Shown: positions 35,610-44,859, counted from the first letter of the stretch. The stretch: DNA of 64,000 bases from Arcicella gelida (GCF_034931025.1 NZ_JAYGIL010000027.1:1-64000); one strand, 5' to 3'. Made by a program: numbers and translations. Notes: generated from the sequence alone by a model not told the origin.

Positions 35610-36026
35610 TTAATTATTACCGCCTTCTCTACGACCACCTCCATTTCCGCCACGACCTCTCATTTCTTCTTGTAATTCAGCATATTTTGTTAATTGTTCA
35701 GCCGTGAAAATTGTTTTCAATTTTTCATCTTGAGCTTTAGTCAAATCACGTAATTCTTGCATCGCTGCACGTCTGTCAGAAGCATTTCTGATTGCTTCTC
35801 TTTTCGCCGTTCTTTCTGTTAATAAAGGCTTAACTTGATTTACTTGTTCGGTCGTCAAAGACAAAGCCTTTGTCCATCTTTTTAATTGAGCGTCAACTCT
35901 TTGTTCAGGTGTCATGTCTTGACGTTGACCATTCGATGCTTCAGCATTTTGAGCTACCGAAGTCTGAACATTTACGATAAAAGTAGCGGCTAATAAGCTC
36001 ACTGCGAAGATTAATTTCCTTTTCAT
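35610..36026 (-). CDS. Small periplasmic Spy/LTxxQ-like protein
   Basis: A 138-residue protein with a signal peptide (residues 1-25, ending TSVAQ), then a helical domain with LTTEQVNQVKPLL and FTAEQLTKYAELQEEM. These two LTxxQ-like motifs resemble Spy/CpxP periplasmic chaperones. The C-terminus is Gly/Arg/Asn-rich (RGRGGNGGG). Probably an envelope stress or chaperone-like protein. The exact role is inferred. Confidence 0.75.
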   Translation of the reverse strand: MKRKLIFAVSLLAATFIVNVQTSVAQNAEASNGQRQDMTPEQRVDAQLKRWTKALSLTTEQVNQVKPLLTERTAKREAIRNASDRRAAMQELRDLTKAQDEKLKTIFTAEQLTKYAELQEEMRGRGGNGGGRREGGNN

Positions 36027-36103
36027 TGTTAAGATTTTTATTTTAAACGACGTTTAGATGAATAAGAATTGAAAAGGTTTAAAAGTATTTTTAAAAAGAT
36101 ATT

Positions 36104-36134
36104 TTGTAAAAATGCTTTTAAAAATCTAATTTTG
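36104..36134 (+). promoter_or_regulatory. Promoter of the CAT-anticodon tRNA
   Basis: TTG (36104-36106), 20 bp, TAATTTTG (36127-36134), matching the Bacteroidota consensus, 27 bp before the tRNA. Confidence 0.6.
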
Positions 36135-36161
36135 CACCACAAAGAACTCAAACGCTTTGTA

Positions 36162-36235
36162 GGGCCTATAGCTCATTCGGTTAGAGCAACTGACTCATAA
36201 TCAGTAGGTGCTTGGTTCGATTCCAAGTGGGCCCA
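36162..36235 (+). tRNA. tRNA with CAT anticodon (Met or lysidine-modified Ile2)
   Basis: A 74-nt cloverleaf. Acceptor GGGCCTA pairs with TGGGCCC, and the anticodon stem CTGAC/GTCAG-type carries loop CTCATAA. The anticodon CAT serves elongator Met, initiator Met or Ile2. It lacks initiator features I can see. The GGGCCTATAGCTCA start resembles tRNA-Ile of this phylum, so Ile2 is plausible. CCA is not encoded. Confidence 0.9.
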
Positions 36236-36236
36236 C

Positions 36237-36276
36237 AAAAAATCCCTCATAATCAATTGATTGTGAGGGATTTTTG
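36237..36276 (+). terminator. Terminator of the CAT-anticodon tRNA
   Basis: A long near-perfect stem (AAATCCCTCA with TGAGGGATTT, inner AATCAATTGATT) followed by TTTTTGTTTT. Confidence 0.85.
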
Positions 36277-36348
36277 TTTTTAAATATGTTTTTCTAAACG
36301 TTATTATCATTGCAAGTATCTTTAAATAACATACTTTCTACCTTGAAT

Positions 36349-36386
36349 AAAAAAACCTGTCTCGCTTTGGTTAGTGGACAGGGTTT
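36349..36386 (-). terminator. Terminator of the higBA operon
   Basis: The arms AACCTGTC and GACAGGGTT (one bulge) enclose a 16-nt loop. On the minus strand the hairpin is followed by seven Ts and lies about 30 bp past the antitoxin stop. Confidence 0.65.
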
Positions 36387-36412
36387 TGTTTTGGGAAGGG
36401 TTGAATAATACT

Positions 36413-36781
36413 TTATAATCCTGAAGGTATCAAAAAATTAATTGGAATATTTAATCCTTCGCTCAAACGTCTAATCATTGATACACTTAGTTCCTGTTTC
36501 CGATTCATCACCTTTGATACCTTGGTCTTATCTCCAATGAAAGGGATTAAATCACGCTGTTTTAGGTTATCTTGTTCCATCCTGTATTCCAAATACGCTA
36601 TGGGGTCGCTGGCTTGCATCGGTACGTGTACGTCTTCGTATGCTTCTATCAAAGTGATAAGCATTTCCAATTCTTGTCCCTCTTCGCTTTCTTTTGCAGG
36701 TTTTAATTTCATCAAAGCACGAACCTTGTTCAATGCCATTTTGTGATATTTTTCGTTTTTGATATTATCCATCATATTCAA
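36413..36781 (-). CDS. higA: HigA-type antitoxin (XRE helix-turn-helix)
   Basis: A 122-residue antitoxin and repressor. Residues about 1-60 form a helical region. The C-terminal HTH is visible as DNLKQRDLIPFIGDKTKVSK followed by VMNRKQELSVSMIRRLSEGL. It overlaps the 3' end of the toxin gene by 17 bp, the usual higBA order with toxin first. Expected to neutralise the toxin and repress the operon through the inverted repeat upstream. Confidence 0.88.
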   Translation of the reverse strand: MNMMDNIKNEKYHKMALNKVRALMKLKPAKESEEGQELEMLITLIEAYEDVHVPMQASDPIAYLEYRMEQDNLKQRDLIPFIGDKTKVSKVMNRKQELSVSMIRRLSEGLNIPINFLIPSGL

Positions 36782-37070
36782 CTGTTTTAACGTCTATTTT
36801 ATCGTATTCTTTGTGTGTGCCTATCCAAATGATAAAAATCATTTGATACTCATAATCTATTTCAGTAACCAGCCTGTAATCATTCCCTTTGATATTGAAT
36901 ACAACTCTGTTATTTGAAATAATGCTGGCATTACCATAAGTTTGTTTTACATCGTTTGGTGTGTTCCATTCTACTTGCTTCACGATATTGAACCAATCTA
37001 ATAACGGAAACTCTGCTGGCGGATGAATTAACCAAAAGTCTCTTAATGTACTTTTTGCAATGATTCTCAT
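36765..37070 (-). CDS. higB: HigB-type mRNA interferase toxin
   Basis: A RelE-superfamily toxin that cleaves mRNA on the ribosome. The family-typical start MRIIAKSTLRDFW gives 101 residues. An upstream ATG at 37082 would add only MYLN. Further marks are WNTPNDVKQTYGNASII, NRVVFNIKGNDYRLV and FIIWIGTHKEYDKIDV. It precedes and overlaps its antitoxin gene. Confidence 0.88.
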   Translation of the reverse strand: MRIIAKSTLRDFWLIHPPAEFPLLDWFNIVKQVEWNTPNDVKQTYGNASIISNNRVVFNIKGNDYRLVTEIDYEYQMIFIIWIGTHKEYDKIDVKTVEYDG

Positions 37071-37088
37071 GTTTAAATACAATATATT

Positions 37089-37105
37089 GTTGCGAATATA
37101 GCAAC
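37089..37105. promoter_or_regulatory. Candidate operator of higBA
   Basis: GTTGCGAATATAGCAAC has 5-bp perfect arms and lies 19-35 bp upstream of the toxin start. Minus-strand TATATTCG within it resembles a -7 box, so a bound antitoxin would block the promoter. Confidence 0.5.
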
Positions 37106-37265
37106 TATTTAAAGCGTATCCAAAAAAGTATCTTCCTTTCTGTTCTCGAAACTACCAAGATGATTTTTAATTGTTAAAATTTGGGAGTATCCTAATTTTC
37201 AGCTACTTATCGTGTATATAAAAAGATTCTTTTAACAAATGTGTTATCGTATTAAATCAACAAAA

Positions 37266-37290
37266 AGAGAGTGCCTTTGAAAGCACCCTC
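37266..37290 (-). terminator. Terminator of the metal efflux operon
   Basis: A hairpin with arms GAGAGTGC and GCACCCTC (one mismatch) and loop CTTTGAAA. On the minus strand it is followed by TTTTTG. It lies about 60 bp past the RND gene's stop. Confidence 0.65.
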
Positions 37291-37349
37291 CGTATTATAT
37301 AAAGCAGATTAGGATAAATATAAAATCTCTTAAAACTTCACTTAAAAGC

Positions 37350-40300
37350 TTACTCTTGTTCTTCTTGTTTGTTAATTTTTCTATTCTTTTCCGCCCATAA
37401 ATAAAGCGATGGCAAAATCAGTGGAGCAAAAATTAAAGTACTGGTTAGTCCGCCAATGATTACTGTTGCTAAGGGTCTTTGTACATCCGAACCAATTCCT
37501 GACGAAATTGCCGCAGGTACAAGACCAATAATAGCAACTACTAAAATGGATAATAAAGCTCTCAGTTGCTCTTTTGATGATACCAATACATTTTGTCGCA
37601 ATTCGGTATCGTTTTCACCTTTGGCTCGATTAATGGCTGAAACTAATAATACGCCTGCCATTACCGAAATCCCGAAAATACTTACAAAACCTACGCCAGC
37701 CGAAACGTTGAAGTAATAACCACGCATCAACAAAGCCACAATTCCTCCACCCAAAGCAAATAAAATACAACTCATCGTTACTAAAGTATTGGGCAAATTC
37801 TTGAATAACATAAACAAGAAAAGAAACACCAAAAGTATCGTTAAAGGAATGGTGAAAGCCAATTGTTTGCCTGCACGTTCAAGGTTTTCGTATTGTCCAC
37901 CGTAAATGATTTGATAGCCTTTAGGCACGTGTACTTTAGCGTCAATTTTATCTTGTAATTCTTTCACAAAACTGCCTTGGTCTCTGCCTTTGATGTTCGT
38001 CCGCACCGTCACCATTCTTTTACTTCCGTAGCGGTAAATATTGGTTTGTCCTTCCACAAAATGAATATCTGCCAATTGACTCATCGGAATTAAAGCTCCA
38101 TTTACCGAAGGCACAAGAATATCTTTGATGGCATCAATAGAGTTTCTAAACTGTGGCAAAAAGCGAATCACAATGTCGTAGCGTTTTGTGCCATCATACA
38201 AAGTTGAAATCGTTTTTCCACCAATAGCCGCTTCAATCATGTTTTGAATATCAGCTACGTTAATACCAAAACGAGCCGCAGATTCACGATTGATATTGAT
38301 AGCCAATTGGTCTTGCGGGCCTTCTTGCTCAATATTTACGTTGTCTGCACCGGCAGTTTGCTTTACGATTACGGCAATACTATCGGCTTTTTGTCGCATC
38401 ATTTTCAAGTCGTCGCCAACAACAGAAATAGCCAAATCGGCGGCACTTCCTGTTACGATTTCCATTACTTGGTCGATAATCGGCTGACCCGAAGAAAAGG
38501 AAACCGAAGGCAATTGTTGTTGTAAATCAGTCTTGATTTTATCCACCAATTCTTTTTTAGAAATGGTTTTACTCCACAAACTATAATCTTTTAAACCAAC
38601 CAAAATTTCGTTTCTGTTGGCTGGAAATGGGTCTGTTCCATCATCATTTCTACCTGTTTGGGTTATAACAAATGAAATTTGGGGATATTTGGCAATGGTA
38701 CTTCTGATTTTAGCAGCATAACTGGCATTTTCTTGAATGGTAATACCCGCAGGAAAATTTCCTCTAAGGAAAATCGAACCTTCGTCCAGTGTTGGCAAAA
38801 ATTCCGTTCCGAGTTTTATACCGCAGAAAATGAATATTCCAACAATAGTGAAACCGATTATTACGGTTTTTTTGTATTGATTCAACAACTTTTCTAAAAG
38901 ATTTCCGTAGTGTTTCGACAAAAAATCCAGCACATAATTTTTATGCTCCTTCATCGGTTTGTCAAAATCAGCTAAGGCTTTTCTGTAACTGAACGAAATC
39001 AAAACAGGAATAAAAGTAAGTGCCGCCAACATCGAGCCAATTACGGCAAAAGCCAAAGTAAGTGCCATTGGCGAAAACAGTTTTCCTTCTACACGAGTCA
39101 TCAATAAAATAGGCATATAAGCCAAAATGATGATGGTAACGGAGAAAAATATTTCACGACCTACTTCTTGTGCCGAAAGTAAAGTGATTCTGATAATGCC
39201 TTGTTTTTTCTCTTCGATAGTGGCAGTTCTGTACTTTCGGATGAGATGTTCTGCCATCAAACACGCTCCGTCAACAATAATCCCAAAGTCGATAGCTCCC
39301 AAAGAAAGTAAATTGGCTGGAATGCCCGTCAAACGCATTAAAATAAACGCAAACAAAAGGGAAAACGGAATCGTTAGGGCTACCACAATGGCACTTCTGA
39401 CACTTCCTAAGAAAAATATCAAGAGAATCACAACGATTGAAATTCCTTCAAATAAAGTATGAGCTACGGTTTCTAAAGAATGGTCAATCAAGAAACTGCG
39501 GTCGTAAAGCGGACGTAAATGCACGCCTTCGGGCAATTCACTGGCTTGTAAATCCGCCATTTTTTCTTTCAAAAGCTTCAATACTTCACTTGGATTTTCG
39601 TAACGTCTTAACAAAATAATGCCTTCTACGCCACTTTTTACATCCAATTTATCCTTTGTAACGGTATATCCCAATACGCCGCTGGCGGGCGGAGGAGTAA
39701 TCTCAACCGTAGCGACATCACGGATAAAAACGGGCATTCCATTATCCGATTTCAACACAATATTTTCAATATCTTTTTCTGTTTTAATTGCCCCTAAGCC
39801 ACGAACAGCAAAGCCTTGTCCACCACGAGCCAAGATATTTCCGCCTGTATTTTGGTTATTGACATTTACCGCATCCGTCACATTTTGTAAAGTAATGTTA
39901 TACTTTCTGAGTTTTTCGGGCGAAGTAATGATATGATATTGTTTTAAAGGTCCGCCAAAAGTTACCACATCAGCAATGCCCGGTACTTGTAACAACGCTG
40001 GTTTAATGACCCAATCTTGTAAATCTCTTAATTGCGTTTGACTAAAATTCGCTGGTGCTTCTACCACATAGCGATAGATTTCCCCAACGGCAGTACTCAT
40101 CGGTGCTAATTCTGGATTTACGCCATCGGGCAACGTTGCCGAACTCAAACGCTCAATTACTTGCTGACGAGCGAAGTAATCGTCTGTGCCATCTTTAAAA
40201 GTTAATTGCACAACCGATAATCCAAAAATAGTACGACTTCTACGGTCTAATACATTGGGCGTATTTTGTAAGGCACGTTCTATCGGTACTGTTACTTGTT

Positions 40301-40487
40301 GCTCCACTTCTTCAGCGGCCCTACCGTCGTATTGTGCTACTACAATCACACAAGTATCAGCAATGTCTGGATAAGCTTCAATTTTCAATTGTGTAAAGCA
40401 CCAATAGCCTACCGCCATCAGCACAGTACTTATCGCAATCACAATCCAGCGATTACGAAGGCTGAATACTAATAAATTCTTAATCAT
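37350..40487 (-). CDS. Heavy-metal efflux RND permease (CzcA/CusA family)
   Basis: The inner-membrane proton-driven pump of a three-part metal exporter. At 1045 residues it has the usual length, with twelve expected spans and two large periplasmic loops. The helix-4 motif DFGIIVDGA near residue 400 is the CzcA/CnrA type (Zn/Co/Ni/Cd), not the CusA/SilA type. The start MIKNLLVFSLRNRWIVI is typical. The adaptor and outer-membrane genes lie upstream in the same direction but separated by an mgtE and a DUF190 gene. The metal specificity is inferred from the motif. Confidence 0.93.
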   Translation of the reverse strand: MIKNLLVFSLRNRWIVIAISTVLMAVGYWCFTQLKIEAYPDIADTCVIVVAQYDGRAAEEVEQQVTVPIERALQNTPNVLDRRSRTIFGLSVVQLTFKDGTDDYFARQQVIERLSSATLPDGVNPELAPMSTAVGEIYRYVVEAPANFSQTQLRDLQDWVIKPALLQVPGIADVVTFGGPLKQYHIITSPEKLRKYNITLQNVTDAVNVNNQNTGGNILARGGQGFAVRGLGAIKTEKDIENIVLKSDNGMPVFIRDVATVEITPPPASGVLGYTVTKDKLDVKSGVEGIILLRRYENPSEVLKLLKEKMADLQASELPEGVHLRPLYDRSFLIDHSLETVAHTLFEGISIVVILLIFFLGSVRSAIVVALTIPFSLLFAFILMRLTGIPANLLSLGAIDFGIIVDGACLMAEHLIRKYRTATIEEKKQGIIRITLLSAQEVGREIFFSVTIIILAYMPILLMTRVEGKLFSPMALTLAFAVIGSMLAALTFIPVLISFSYRKALADFDKPMKEHKNYVLDFLSKHYGNLLEKLLNQYKKTVIIGFTIVGIFIFCGIKLGTEFLPTLDEGSIFLRGNFPAGITIQENASYAAKIRSTIAKYPQISFVITQTGRNDDGTDPFPANRNEILVGLKDYSLWSKTISKKELVDKIKTDLQQQLPSVSFSSGQPIIDQVMEIVTGSAADLAISVVGDDLKMMRQKADSIAVIVKQTAGADNVNIEQEGPQDQLAININRESAARFGINVADIQNMIEAAIGGKTISTLYDGTKRYDIVIRFLPQFRNSIDAIKDILVPSVNGALIPMSQLADIHFVEGQTNIYRYGSKRMVTVRTNIKGRDQGSFVKELQDKIDAKVHVPKGYQIIYGGQYENLERAGKQLAFTIPLTILLVFLFLFMLFKNLPNTLVTMSCILFALGGGIVALLMRGYYFNVSAGVGFVSIFGISVMAGVLLVSAINRAKGENDTELRQNVLVSSKEQLRALLSILVVAIIGLVPAAISSGIGSDVQRPLATVIIGGLTSTLIFAPLILPSLYLWAEKNRKINKQEEQE

Positions 40488-40790
40488 TTATGTCCACTGT
40501 TCTACTTGGTTCGTAATAATAAATCCACTTTTTACTTCTACTCTCAGTGTTGTCAGCACAGCTTTTACTTTCTCGGTATCGTCGATGAAAGTAATCATGA
40601 TGGGCGTTTCATCGAAACTGAATAAATCGTTTGGGCGATGGAAATGATTGTTTGACCCAAAACCCGAAATGCCTTTAAAAACCGTTAATCCTTTGATTTT
40701 CTGGGCAATCAAAAATTGTACGATAAACTCATGTAAGGATTTTGTTCCAAAGAGTTCATCTTCATCTATAAAAATCTGAGCTTGAAGCAT
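40488..40790 (-). CDS. DUF190 (PII-like) family protein
   Basis: A 100-residue protein of the DUF190 family, which has a ferredoxin-like PII fold. It begins MLQAQIFIDEDELFGTKSLH and shows GLTVFKGISGFGSNN and DTEKVKAVLTTL. PII-like proteins bind small ligands and tune partner transporters. It is wedged between mgtE (12 bp upstream) and the RND pump (adjoining, stop followed directly by the next start), so it may regulate either transporter. Ligand unknown. Confidence 0.85.
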   Translation of the reverse strand: MLQAQIFIDEDELFGTKSLHEFIVQFLIAQKIKGLTVFKGISGFGSNNHFHRPNDLFSFDETPIMITFIDDTEKVKAVLTTLRVEVKSGFIITNQVEQWT

Positions 40791-40802
40791 AGCCTTTTTT
40801 TG

Positions 40803-42176
40803 TTAAAGCAACGTTCCTTTCAACAAGAATGCTGCGATGCTGAAATAAATGATGAGTCCAGTTACATCCACTAAAGTAGCCACAAATGGTGCTGACGAAG
40901 TGGCTGGGTCGAAGCCTAATTTTTTTAAGACTATCGGTATCATTGAGCCACTTAATGTTCCCCACATAACGATGCCAATAAGCGAGAAAAATATCGTTGT
41001 GGCTACCAATAAATAATGTTCGGTATAATTAAACCAGTGGAATTGTTGCCAAAGAAGTATTCTGATAAAACCTATTGTTCCAAGAATAATTCCGAGAATA
41101 ATGCCTGATGAAAATTCTCTTTTCATCACAAACCACCAGTCGCTAAAAGTGATTTCTTTCAAAGCCATTGCACGAATAATTAAGGTGGCAGCTTGTGAAC
41201 CACTATTTCCACCGCTTGAAATAATTAAAGGAATAAAGAGTGCTAAAACTACGGCTTTTGAAATTTCATCATCGAAATAACCCATTGCAGAGGCAGTAAG
41301 CATTTCACTGAGAAAAAGTACAATAAGCCAACCTGCTCTTTTTTTGATGAGTGTAAAAATAGGCGTTTTCACATAAGGGAAATCCAAAGATTCTAAACCC
41401 CCAAATTTTTGAATGTCTTCTGTATCTCTTTGTTCCGCAAAATCCAGTACGTCGTCGGCGGTGAGTACGCCAATCAAAACATTTTTGTCTGTAACTACTG
41501 GCAATACATCTCGGTCGTATTCTTTGAATTTATCAATGGCAATTTCCTTGGTATCGTCAATGGTCAAGCTTACACAAAAGCCATCTAAAAGACTTTCAAT
41601 GGTTTTGAAAGATTCGTTCAGTACCAATTTCCTAATCGGAATATCATCGACCAATTTTCCAGTTTCATCAATGACATAAATTACATTGGCGGCTTCGGTG
41701 TCGTTTGGATGATTTCTCAAATGTTCAATCGCTTCGCCAACGGTCATTTGTCTTGAAATCGTAGAAAAATCGGTATTGATCAATCGGGCAACGCTGTTTT
41801 CTGGATAACCGAAAAAATCATGAATTTCAGCTCGGTTTTTCTCAGAAAGGTATTCAATAAAGTACGACTGCTCTAAGCCTATTAAATTTGAAAAAAACTC
41901 GAATCTATCATCAGAAGGCAAATTATTTAGAATAGCTGAGGCTTTCTCTTTAGAAATTCCTTTGATGATTTGTACTTGCCAGTCGAAATTGAGATAAGCA
42001 AATACTTTCGCTTGCGAGTTTTTGGGTAAAGAAATAAATGATTCCGTAGCAATATCCAAAGGCAAAGAGCCAATGAGTATAGCGACATCGTTTGGGTGAA
42101 CAAAATTTTTGTTACTTTCTAAACCCAATAAAGTACTGAAATCGCCCTTTAAAATTCTTGTTCTAATATCTTTCAT
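40803..42176 (-). CDS. mgtE: Magnesium transporter MgtE
   Basis: A Mg2+-gated channel in the inner membrane, 457 residues. Domains in order: N domain (about 1-130, with superhelical repeats), tandem CBS domains (about 135-255, with VIYVIDETGKLVDDIPI and VLPVVTDKNVLIGVLTADDV), and five C-terminal spans (about 285-457, including SSGGNSGSQAATLIIRAMAL, a conserved pore-region sequence). It lies inside the metal-efflux operon, 12 bp before the DUF190 gene. Confidence 0.93.
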   Translation of the reverse strand: MKDIRTRILKGDFSTLLGLESNKNFVHPNDVAILIGSLPLDIATESFISLPKNSQAKVFAYLNFDWQVQIIKGISKEKASAILNNLPSDDRFEFFSNLIGLEQSYFIEYLSEKNRAEIHDFFGYPENSVARLINTDFSTISRQMTVGEAIEHLRNHPNDTEAANVIYVIDETGKLVDDIPIRKLVLNESFKTIESLLDGFCVSLTIDDTKEIAIDKFKEYDRDVLPVVTDKNVLIGVLTADDVLDFAEQRDTEDIQKFGGLESLDFPYVKTPIFTLIKKRAGWLIVLFLSEMLTASAMGYFDDEISKAVVLALFIPLIISSGGNSGSQAATLIIRAMALKEITFSDWWFVMKREFSSGIILGIILGTIGFIRILLWQQFHWFNYTEHYLLVATTIFFSLIGIVMWGTLSGSMIPIVLKKLGFDPATSSAPFVATLVDVTGLIIYFSIAAFLLKGTLL

Positions 42177-42456
42177 GGCTTTTATTGGCTATCAGCTTTC
42201 GGAAATCGGCTGTCAGGTTTTAATTTCTTAGTCTTTTACCTTCTCCATTTTTCATGTACTTGTGTCGTTCCTACGGAACTTGATTATGTACAATTTTCAT
42301 GACATCATTGCTACCGATACATCGTCCCTGACGGGACTTGAACTATAATTCTTCAAATCCATAAGCCCAAGACCCTAAAGTCTCAAAAAGAAAATCTTGT
42401 GTCTTATGTCTTTCATCTTCAAGTCCTAAAGTCTAAAATCCTCAAGTCCCCAAAAA
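42177..42456. other. Intergenic stretch inside the efflux cluster
   Basis: About 280 bp with no gene, holding two palindromes (42267-42279 and 42324-42337) and AAGTCCTAAAGTC low-complexity sequence that resembles the stretch at 35255-35550. Confidence 0.65.
42267..42337. repeat. REP-like palindrome family C (two cores)
   Basis: GTTCC-TAC-GGAAC at 42267-42279 and GTCCC-TGAC-GGGAC at 42324-42337, each preceded by a TCG and followed by TTGA. They are variants of one element, 57 bp apart in direct orientation. Confidence 0.6.
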
Positions 42457-43503
42457 TCAATACCCAAAACTCAAACCCTTCAACTGCATTACTCCTTTAA
42501 CAGCCACCGCTTCGCCATTTTGCAAGCCACTAAAAACCACAATTCTATCTCCAATCTGATTCCCAATATTTACTTCTCTGCGTTCAAAAGTATTGTTCAC
42601 ATTCTTTACAAAAACATAAGTTTTCCCTTGAACCGTTACGACCGCATTTTTATCAATATTGATATGCGAACCTTCACTTACGCCAAATAAAACTGTTGCA
42701 AACATTCCTGCTTTTAGTTTCTGTTCTGAATTGTTTAAGCTAATTCTGAGCTTCACCATTCTGGTCGATTCGTCGATAACATCGGCTACTTCTTCAATTT
42801 TTCCTGTAAATTTTTCATTCGGGAACGCCGTAAATTGTAAAGTACAATTTCTTCCTTCTTTGATTTTACTGATTTGATTTTCAGGAATATCACAAATAAT
42901 AAAAGCCTTTCCAGCACTTGCTTTTCTCAATGCTTCTGGATTAAATCCGCCTGTTTTCAGCTTTGTTTCATGTTCGATAATGGCGGTTTTTTCGTTTGCT
43001 AAATCGTTTTGAACCATCGCCAATTCTGTTTCTGCACTTAATAAATCTACTTGTGCATTGGCTACGTCTTTGCCAGTTCCTGCTCCATTTTTTTGTAAAT
43101 CTTCAAAGCGACTCACTTCTACTTTCTTGCGAGCAATAATGGTTTTCTTTTGTTGAATGATTGTCGCACGCTGACGAATATTCTCTAAGTGTTGCAAAAG
43201 CGAAGTGTAATTGCTGGCTAAATCTGAGTTTTCAAACAAAATAATATTTTGCGAAGCACCTTCTTGTGAAGAAACCACCGTTGCCGACACTTTGGCTGGA
43301 GCGGTAATTTCATCATTGAGCGAAGAACTTCCCAAGGTTTCTGTGGCAAAAAACTGCATACTTGTCGAAGTTGGGAAAACGACTTTTATGCCGTTTTCCT
43401 GTACCATTGGCAATACATCTACTGGTTTGGTTACCTGATTTTCTTTTCCTCCACAAGCCATCATTCCGACCGACAAAAGGAGTACACTGCTTATATTTTT
43501 CAT
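42457..43503 (-). CDS. RND efflux periplasmic adaptor (CzcB-like), probable lipoprotein
   Basis: A 348-residue membrane-fusion protein linking the RND pump and the outer-membrane channel. The N-terminus has a lipoprotein-like signal with Cys after GMMA (SVGMMACGGK). A coiled-coil hairpin spans about residues 110-180 (RQRATIIQQKKTIIARKKVE), flanked by lipoyl/barrel-sandwich halves, then a beta-barrel domain (TAFPNEKFTGKIEEVADVI) and a membrane-proximal domain. It starts 2 bp after the TolC-like gene. Confidence 0.9.
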   Translation of the reverse strand: MKNISSVLLLSVGMMACGGKENQVTKPVDVLPMVQENGIKVVFPTSTSMQFFATETLGSSSLNDEITAPAKVSATVVSSQEGASQNIILFENSDLASNYTSLLQHLENIRQRATIIQQKKTIIARKKVEVSRFEDLQKNGAGTGKDVANAQVDLLSAETELAMVQNDLANEKTAIIEHETKLKTGGFNPEALRKASAGKAFIICDIPENQISKIKEGRNCTLQFTAFPNEKFTGKIEEVADVIDESTRMVKLRISLNNSEQKLKAGMFATVLFGVSEGSHINIDKNAVVTVQGKTYVFVKNVNNTFERREVNIGNQIGDRIVVFSGLQNGEAVAVKGVMQLKGLSFGY

Positions 43504-43505
43504 CT

Positions 43506-44765
43506 TTATTGAGCCATTTGATTGATTAAACCAGAAGCATAAAGTAGCTTAATATAGCTCTGGCGATATTGTTGTAATGTATCGTAATACTGTTGTTGCG
43601 TATCCAGCCAACTTCTTTGTGCTTCTAAATAATCCACAATGGTAGTACCTCCGTGCAAATAGGAATACTTTACGCTACTCAGAATACTTTCTGACTTCGA
43701 AAGCAAATCTTTGAATTGCTCTATATTTTGTTTCTGAGTTTGGTAAGTATTACAAGCCGTCGAAAGCTCAGTTTGTATCAATGTTTGCGTGGCTTGTAAA
43801 CCTTTTTCAGCTTGTTGTTTTTGTAAATACGACTTCTTGATTTCCCCTTGATTTCTTGAGAAAAAAGGTAAATCTATTGCTCCATAAAAACCTATGTATG
43901 GAGCTGTATTTTGTGGGTTATAAATCATTCCCAAAGTTGGTTGGGGTGTAGCCAGCGATTTTTGTAATTTGATATTACTCTCTGCCGCCTGAATACTTGC
44001 TTGATAGGCTTGAATATCACTTCTATCGGCTAAAGCTTGTTGTAAAAGAGCCTCTAATTTGGTAGAGAATGTAAAAGAAAAATCGTCATTTACGTCAATG
44101 TCAATATTGTCTTGCGTTCCCAACATAAACTTCAAATTCGATAATTCATTCTGGTAAACTCTGTCGTTTGATTTGAGTTGTAAGTCATATTGATTCGCTA
44201 ATAAAGCTGTACGAGTAAGGTCGGTTGAAGTAATTACTTCTTTACCTAATCTGATTTTATTGATACTCACCAAACTATCAGTATTCGCTTTGGCAATCTG
44301 TAAAATGTCTAATTGTTTACGAGCCGTCCAAACATCCAACCATTTTAAAGCTACATCTTGTAATACATTACGTTCGGTTTCGACAAATGCTTTTTGTGAA
44401 AGCACCGTGTTTTTTTGTGCCACATCTATTTTAGCTTCACGCTGTGCTGGGAGTTGAATTACTTTCGTTAATTGCCACCATACTTGTCGGTTCTGGGCAT
44501 TTGTCCAGTTGGTATTGTTGGGATATGAAGCCGAACGAGCCAGTACTAAAGTCTGATTATTCAGATTCAGGTTAGGACGTAATTGTGCCGTAACAATATC
44601 GGCTTGACTAATGCCAATGTTGAGCTGTTGCGTATTCAGCAATGGGTTATTTGCTTTGGCTGCTTGTAATGCCTTTTGTAAAGTATAAATTTCTTGGGCT
44701 GAAGAGGGTTTATAGCTTAACAAAAGCAGCGTAATAATGAAAGTGATTTCTCGGAGCCGCATCAT
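43506..44765 (-). CDS. TolC-family outer-membrane efflux protein (CzcC-like)
   Basis: A 419-residue outer-membrane channel with a signal peptide (residues 1-23, ending PSSAQ) and two repeats of long coiled-coil helices (such as QALADRSDIQAYQASIQAAE and LSTACNTYQTQKQ). It is the first gene of the metal-efflux operon. Together with adaptor and RND pump it forms a trans-envelope exporter. Confidence 0.9.
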   Translation of the reverse strand: MMRLREITFIITLLLLSYKPSSAQEIYTLQKALQAAKANNPLLNTQQLNIGISQADIVTAQLRPNLNLNNQTLVLARSASYPNNTNWTNAQNRQVWWQLTKVIQLPAQREAKIDVAQKNTVLSQKAFVETERNVLQDVALKWLDVWTARKQLDILQIAKANTDSLVSINKIRLGKEVITSTDLTRTALLANQYDLQLKSNDRVYQNELSNLKFMLGTQDNIDIDVNDDFSFTFSTKLEALLQQALADRSDIQAYQASIQAAESNIKLQKSLATPQPTLGMIYNPQNTAPYIGFYGAIDLPFFSRNQGEIKKSYLQKQQAEKGLQATQTLIQTELSTACNTYQTQKQNIEQFKDLLSKSESILSSVKYSYLHGGTTIVDYLEAQRSWLDTQQQYYDTLQQYRQSYIKLLYASGLINQMAQ

Positions 44766-44859
44766 TTTGTAAATCTTTAATTGATGTTACAAAAGTGGAG
44801 GATTCAAGGGAGAAAGGCAGTTAGAGAGCTTTTAGAAAATTATTAGAAAAATATTAGAA

